A program made the translations under genes and the position numbers. The notes beneath the pieces were generated by a model that saw only the letters and a list, made by a program, of their open reading frames with translations, was not told the origin of the DNA and searched no databases. From the NCBI GenBank assembly GCA_030604585.1, contig JAUVVP010000140.1, forward strand, positions 1-6,086: a stretch of 6,086 nt of DNA. The letters are read 5' to 3'. Origin of the DNA: Planctomycetota bacterium. Lineage in GTDB: Bacteria; Planctomycetota; Brocadiia; SM23-32. Within the stretch, counting starts at the first letter, position 1; every line of letters begins with the position of its first letter. Shown here piece by piece: positions 5,212 through 6,086 of the stretch.

Positions 5212-6086
5212 TATCGCCTTTTCTGGTCGTCCCGGTGCTTCTTCCACCAGACGTCGGCGAACTTCGAGCTGGACTCTGCCTTCAGCTCGGGCGAGACGGG
5301 CTCGACCAGCTTCCCGTAGAGTTCCGGCCGGCGCGCACGCAGGTAGCGGCGGCCCCCGGACAGATCGATCTTGTCCGGCGTGAGCAGTCCCACTACGACC
5401 TCGTCGCCGAGCGCGTGTGATTCGACGATCACCTCGCCGAACGGGTCTATGATCATGGCGTTGCCCGGCTTGACGGTATCGGCGTCCACGCCCACAGGGT
5501 TGCTGTAGACGGCGTAGATGCCGTTCTCATAGGCCCTGGTCGGCAGCCAGTGCATCAGCCAGCCCCGCCCCTTCGGCCCCATGAACTCCATCCGGCAGGT
5601 GACGGGATCTCGATGGCGGTTCTGCCAGACCTCGGGCGATATCTTGCCGCGCCCCGGCATCGGCGAGGGCAGCCCCCCGGTCACGTGCGGCATCAGCACG
5701 ATCTCTGCGCCCATCAGCGTCGTTATCCGCACGTTCTCGATCAGGTTGTTGTCGTAGCAGATCAGCATGCCGAACGTGCAGTCGAGCAGCTCGAACACCG
5801 TGTAGCCGTCGCCGGCCGTCAGGTGTTCGTTGATGAAGGGGTGCAGCTTGCTGTGCTTCGCCACGAACCCGTCCGGCGAGACGACGACGTAGGTGTTGTA
5901 TAGGCCCCCGTCCTGGCGGGCCTCGAGCAGCCCGCCACCGACGGCGACCCCGAAGTGGCGGGCCATCTCGACCAGCGCCTCGGTTGAGGGGCCATCGGGC
6001 ACCGGTTCGGCCAGCTTCTCCAGCTCGTCGCGAGTCAGGCCCTCCATGAAGGTGTAGCCGCAGATGCCACACTCGTGGAAGCTGAC
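5211..6086 (-). CDS. Nitrilase-superfamily carbon-nitrogen hydrolase, 5'-truncated
   Basis: A cytoplasmic amidase/nitrilase-type hydrolase using a Glu-Lys-Cys triad. The first visible ATG is at 6047, but the frame stays open to the edge and reads VSFHECGICGYTF before that Met, which matches the FPE-xxxxGY segment holding the catalytic Glu (codon 6072-6074). The real start is therefore outside the window; 291 residues are present and perhaps 40-50 are missing. Numbering from the Met at 6047: catalytic K67 in HSKLHPF, nucleophile C97 in GMLICYDNN, then MGAEIVLMPHVTGG. A long segment (about 123-170, with WQNRHRDP and GRGWLMHWLPTRAYENGIYAV) follows before the usual NPVG and IIDPFGEVI strands, typical of a bacterial and fungal nitrilase-like subgroup of unknown substrate. 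The C-terminal tail is basic (WWKKHRDDQKRR). It converges on argC. Superfamily is sure; substrate is not. Confidence 0.9.
   Translation of the reverse strand, partial: VSFHECGICGYTFMEGLTRDELEKLAEPVPDGPSTEALVEMARHFGVAVGGGLLEARQDGGLYNTYVVVSPDGFVAKHSKLHPFINEHLTAGDGYTVFELLDCTFGMLICYDNNLIENVRITTLMGAEIVLMPHVTGGLPSPMPGRGKISPEVWQNRHRDPVTCRMEFMGPKGRGWLMHWLPTRAYENGIYAVYSNPVGVDADTVKPGNAMIIDPFGEVIVESHALGDEVVVGLLTPDKIDLSGGRRYLRARRPELYGKLVEPVSPELKAESSSKFADVWWKKHRDDQKRR

Noticed and set aside
5142..5420. Short plus-strand frames running from the convergent gap into the nitrilase-homologue gene
   Set aside because: No ribosome site, Arg/Ser/Pro-rich low-information translations, and they overlap the 3' end of a well-supported minus-strand gene and the inverted repeat.
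5527..6072. A 181-codon minus-strand frame overlapping the nitrilase-homologue gene
   Set aside because: Arg/Gly/Ala/Asp-rich shadow; the overlapping frame holds the catalytic Lys and Cys motifs.
2..6086. A defence, toxin-antitoxin, secondary-metabolite or other novel multi-gene system
   Set aside because: All five genes fall in known enzyme families with housekeeping or catabolic roles, and no effector, sensor, transposase or phage protein is visible on either strand.

Overview
This is an ordinary-looking chromosomal segment from a GC-rich bacterium. It carries five protein-coding genes, two of them cut by the window edges, and no RNA gene, insertion sequence, phage gene or CRISPR array that I can see. 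The protein flavours (a CysRS with a Bacteroidetes/Planctomycetes-type insert after KMSKS, an ArgC with a 'GATAYTS' nucleotide-binding loop, a cytosolic M28 peptidase and a long-insert nitrilase homologue) and the repeat-built hairpins between genes suggest Planctomycetota or a neighbouring, mostly uncultured lineage. That placement is an impression from memory, not a computed classification.

Layout. (1) 2-1363, plus strand: cysteinyl-tRNA synthetase, lacking only its first ~40-45 residues. (2) 1359-1467: an imperfect 34-nt inverted repeat whose arms are built of heptamers, filling the gap after cysS. (3) 1485-2417, plus: an M28-family zinc peptidase with a complete di-zinc centre and no signal peptide. 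(4) 2414-2441: a near-consensus sigma70-type promoter overlapping the peptidase stop codon, with an inverted repeat flanking its -10 box. (5) 2484-3989, plus: an FGGY kinase closest to L-fuculokinase. (6) 4014-5027, plus: ArgC, the third enzyme of arginine/ornithine biosynthesis, 24 nt behind the kinase and probably co-transcribed with it. (7) 5039-5211: a 39-nt inverted repeat matching at 37 of 39 positions, in the gap between convergent genes. (8) 5211-6086, minus: a nitrilase-superfamily carbon-nitrogen hydrolase that runs off the right edge. Its reading frame and catalytic glutamate extend beyond the first visible Met.

How it works together. All five products are probably soluble cytoplasmic housekeeping or catabolic enzymes: tRNA charging, peptide turnover, sugar phosphorylation, arginine synthesis and amide/nitrile hydrolysis. 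They do not form one obvious pathway. The only clear transcription unit is kinase-argC, an unexpected pairing. No previously undescribed multi-gene system is evident. The most unusual content is intergenic: two inverted-repeat elements of unrelated sequence but the same design (short tandem repeats forming the arms, arm touching a stop codon), plus the promoter with its dyad. No stretch longer than 300 bases lacks a gene; the gaps are 121, 66, 24 and 183 nt.
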